Shown here in pieces: positions 63,657-64,000 of a stretch of DNA of 64,000 nt. The notes beneath the pieces were generated by a model, which did no database searches, was not told the origin of the DNA, and was given only the letters and a program-made list of their open reading frames with translations. The DNA comes from Marinobacter sp. F4218 (GTDB lineage: Bacteria; Pseudomonadota; Gammaproteobacteria; Pseudomonadales; Oleiphilaceae), in the NCBI RefSeq assembly GCF_019443085.1, contig NZ_JAHZIL010000003.1, positions 1,612,001 through 1,676,000 of the forward strand, written 5' to 3'. Positions within the stretch are counted from its first letter, which is position 1. Every line of letters begins with the position of its first letter. The position numbers and the translations under genes were made by a program.

Positions 63657-64000
63657 TCAGCTACCGGGTGGGTCGTCCGTAAAAGCACTCAGGTGGAAGG
63701 CAATGGCCTCGTCCACTTCTTCCATGCCGCAGATCCTCGGCTGTGCCGCGCTGCCGCCGGCGAGCACGCTGAGTACCGATCGTACCCCGTGCGCCAGGGA
63801 CTCGGTGTTGTAACCACCTTCCAGCACAAACGCGAGGCGGCCGTCGCAGACCCGATCCGCCAGGGCCTGGACAACTTCCGTCATGGCGGCGAAGCCGTCG
63901 TAGGAGACGTTCAGGGCCAGGTCAAACCAATGGGCATCGAAACCTGCCGACACCAGGATGATGTCCGGCTTGAAGTACTCGGCCGCCGGCACCAGGATCT
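63657..64000 (-). CDS. Histone deacetylase superfamily protein, C-terminal part only
   Basis: The frame runs off the right edge; 114 codons are visible. FKPDIILVSAGFDAHWFD has the Asp zinc ligand of class II deacetylases, VSYDGFAAMTEVVQALADRV follows, and the active-site Tyr lies in FVLEGGYNTESLAHGV. This places it in the HdaH/acetoin-utilisation-like branch, distinct from the acetylpolyamine-type protein at 45631. The visible GTG at 63992 is not the start. The small conserved gene follows it on the same strand. Confidence 0.85.
   Translation of the reverse strand, partial: ILVPAAEYFKPDIILVSAGFDAHWFDLALNVSYDGFAAMTEVVQALADRVCDGRLAFVLEGGYNTESLAHGVRSVLSVLAGGSAAQPRICGMEEVDEAIAFHLSAFTDDPPGS

Overview
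The window is dense, high-GC chromosomal DNA with short intergenic gaps and genes in small same-strand runs on both strands. The gene set (full-length FadE, separate PntA and PntB, RhlE, MltF, RlmE, AhpC and AhpF, BetIBA, OmpW, DUF3581) points to an aerobic, lipid-using, halotolerant gammaproteobacterium of the Marinobacter/Hahella/Halomonas kind. That placement is inference from gene content only. I saw no rRNA, tRNA, CRISPR array, phage or insertion sequence.

Layout. 1-5.4 kb: 3' part of an AstE/AspA-type gene, an EamA exporter, a secreted chitin-binding-type protein, a PatB/MalY aminotransferase, an AEC carrier and a UbiA/MenA-like prenyltransferase. 5.6-8.1 kb: fadE, ended by a 13-bp hairpin. 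8.2-13.9 kb: a complete Liv-type (HAAT) ABC importer plus an ornithine cyclodeaminase/mu-crystallin protein, apparently one operon. 13.9-19.6 kb: a mostly minus-strand block with two related small secreted proteins flanking a LysR/EamA pair, then ChaC-like, MarC and a secreted unknown coupled to a TetR gene. 19.8-26.4 kb: a beta-oxidation operon (FadB-type, FadA-type, two acyl-CoA dehydrogenases, SDR) preceded by two tandem palindromes. 26.5-35.2 kb: DUF2279 protein, a Baeyer-Villiger-type monooxygenase divergent from a FabR-like TetR, pntAB, a small lipoprotein, and an old yellow enzyme divergent from an HxlR regulator. 35.3-43.0 kb: OmpW, RhlE, an Lgt-like/TlpA fusion, a lipid A-type acyltransferase, DUF302, MltF and a GluR0-like glutamate-receptor potassium channel. 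43.0-49.0 kb: EthA-like monooxygenase, SGNH hydrolase, acetylpolyamine amidohydrolase-like deacetylase, RlmE, a SpoU methyltransferase and a transglutaminase-like protein. 49-55.7 kb: a peroxide-defence neighbourhood (ahpF, P-type ATPase, DUF3581, Prx5-type peroxiredoxin, ahpC). 55.8-64 kb: a PQQ-propeller/diheme lipoprotein, a short BCCT transporter, betA-betB-betI, a small conserved protein and the 3' end of a second deacetylase-family gene.

How the parts fit. Lipid and amphiphile catabolism (FadE, the TetR-controlled FadBA/ACAD operon, two BVMOs), redox balance (PntAB, Ahp system, OYE), osmoprotection (BetIBA plus BCCT) and envelope maintenance dominate. Several regulators have recognisable operators: a 20-bp perfect BetI palindrome, matched OxyR-like sites in front of the physically separated ahpF and ahpC, an FNR/Anr-like box before ompW, tandem ATACA-N4-TGTAY palindromes before fadBA, and 24-nt tandem repeats between OYE and HxlR. 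The least ordinary items are the GluR0-like channel next to MltF, a roughly 108-bp nested inverted repeat in front of the FabR-like gene, and the pair of His/Arg-rich and plain small secreted paralogs.
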